NCBI GenBank assembly: GCA_030698575.1
Contig: JAUYMQ010000142.1
Location: 1 to 13,774 of the forward strand
DNA length: 13,774 nucleotides
DNA from: Deltaproteobacteria bacterium
GTDB lineage: Bacteria; JAUYMQ01
Direction of reading: 5' to 3'
Under the pieces are notes generated by a model. It made no database searches and was not told the origin of the DNA. It saw only the letters and a program-made list of their open reading frames with translations. Numbering within the stretch: the stretch's first letter is position 1; the number at the start of each line of letters is the position of its first letter. Positions 13,145 through 13,774 of this stretch are shown here, piece by piece. A program made the position numbers and the translations under genes.

Positions 13145-13732
13145 CACTTGTCGCTTCGCGGATTTCGGGCGCCGGGCCTTGGCGCCGTCGGGCTTCTTCT
13201 TACGCGGCTTGTCGAGCGCGGCCAGGATATCGGCGGTGTCGGCGTGGTCGCCGGCCTCTTTACTCCTCTGCGTGAAGAGCACCTTGCCCGCGGGCGTGAT
13301 GACGAATACCCCACCCTGCTGCCACGGATCGCCCTTCACCGAGGTCTGCACGTTCCCACTGCTGAGCGCGCGCAGCCCATGCAGCATCGACCGCGGCCCG
13401 AGCGAGCTGATGAGCCCGCGCCGCAGCCCCGCCGCCCGATAGGCCTCGAGGGCCGGGTCGGTGAGCAGGGGGAATGTGATCTTCTGCTTCTCCTTGAAAT
13501 CGCGGGCCTGCTCGGGCCGCCCGTTGCCGACGACCACCAGCTCCGCGCCGCGGTCGTGTATCTGTTTCAACTCGCCCCGCAGATCGGCCACCTGCTCCCG
13601 GCAGAAGAGGCAGCCGAAGTGCCGGATGAACGCCAGGACAACCGGCTTCTCCCCCCACATGTCCCCCAGCCGCACTTTCTTGCCCGACGGGTCGAGGAGA
13701 TCGATGCCCGCCAGCTTGGTCGCAACGCTCAT
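13139..13732 (-). CDS. peroxiredoxin-like (AhpC/TSA, PRXL2-type) protein
   Basis: A 197-residue thioredoxin-fold protein of the peroxiredoxin-like group. The expected role is thiol redox or peroxide handling in the cytoplasm; no signal peptide is visible. Residues 31-50 carry VVLAFIRHFGCLFCREQVAD with Cys41-x2-Cys44, the CxxC that replaces the single peroxidatic Cys of classical peroxiredoxins. Fold motifs GKKVRLGDMWGEKP, ELVVVGNGRPEQARDF, FPLLTDPALEAYRAAGL and GGVFVITPAGKVLF follow in the expected order. The C-terminal 25 residues are Lys/Arg/Pro-rich, an unusual basic tail. ATG at 13732 follows GGGAGG at 7 bp. The stop codon overlaps repeat copy E. Probably first gene of a pair with the lipoprotein gene. 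Confidence 0.88.
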   Translation of the reverse strand: MSVATKLAGIDLLDPSGKKVRLGDMWGEKPVVLAFIRHFGCLFCREQVADLRGELKQIHDRGAELVVVGNGRPEQARDFKEKQKITFPLLTDPALEAYRAAGLRRGLISSLGPRSMLHGLRALSSGNVQTSVKGDPWQQGGVFVITPAGKVLFTQRSKEAGDHADTADILAALDKPRKKKPDGAKARRPKSAKRQVK

Positions 13733-13751
13733 GGTCCATCCTCCCGGCCCC

Positions 13752-13757
13752 AGTATA
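13752..13757 (-). promoter_or_regulatory. possible -10 box of the peroxiredoxin-like gene
   Basis: Read leftward, TATACT (5 of 6 consensus bases) lies 20 bp before the ATG. The matching -35 would fall at or beyond the window edge, so it cannot be judged. Confidence 0.4.
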
Positions 13758-13774
13758 GACCATAAGCCCCCACG

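Noticed and set aside
1-13774. tRNA, rRNA or CRISPR array
   Set aside because: No cloverleaf-like sequence with conserved T-arm, no rRNA-like stretch and no regularly spaced repeats were seen; the palindromes are single and dispersed.

Overview
The window is high-GC DNA from a Gram-negative-type bacterium. Two proteins have lipobox signal peptides, there is a near-consensus sigma-54 promoter, and a PEP-CTERM tail marks an exosortase-type envelope. The start of a probable clade II (Sec-type) nitrous-oxide reductase at the left edge suggests anaerobic or microaerobic N2O respiration. The mix fits former Deltaproteobacteria (Myxococcota, Desulfobacterota and relatives) or a similar uncultured lineage. 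That placement is a guess from gene content; no rRNA or tRNA gene is visible.

Layout. 1-283 (-): N-terminus of NosZ, cut by the window edge. 573-1583 (-): PAPS-type sulfotransferase. 1647-1814 (+): orphan PEP-CTERM tail, probably a gene remnant. 2012-2527 (+): ferritin-like protein with a basic N-terminal tail and a strong terminator. 2804-4274 (+): sigma-54 promoter, long leader and a GAF-GGDEF diguanylate cyclase. 4457-8763 (-): four-gene operon read DUF169 protein, B12-type radical SAM protein with a CCAEP tail, N-carbamoylputrescine amidase (AguB), agmatine deiminase (AguA). 8848-10086 (+): divergent ATP-grasp ligase sharing the short promoter region with that operon. 10159-10761 (-): NfuA-type Fe-S carrier. 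10801-11935: REP-associated tyrosine transposase (RAYT) between two inverted palindromic repeats. 11932-13083 (-): lipoprotein related to the yellow/major royal jelly family. 13139-13732 (-): peroxiredoxin-like protein.

The centre of interest is 4457-10086. AguB and AguA together turn agmatine into putrescine. They lie downstream of a radical SAM enzyme ending in a Cys-Cys-Ala-Glu-Pro tail (a family in which many members carry selenocysteine) and a Cys-bearing DUF169 protein, with an ATP-grasp ligase facing away. This looks like a small-molecule or polyamine-linked pathway whose product I cannot name.

The second theme is two families of short palindromes. Three copies of a GGGGTC-N-GACCCC repeat sit on or next to the stop codons of aguA, the RAYT gene and the lipoprotein gene. 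Two copies of a GGGGGAC-N-GTCCC repeat flank the gap between the lipoprotein and peroxiredoxin-like genes. One of them encodes the N-terminus of the lipoprotein signal peptide. The RAYT is the obvious candidate for having spread the first family.
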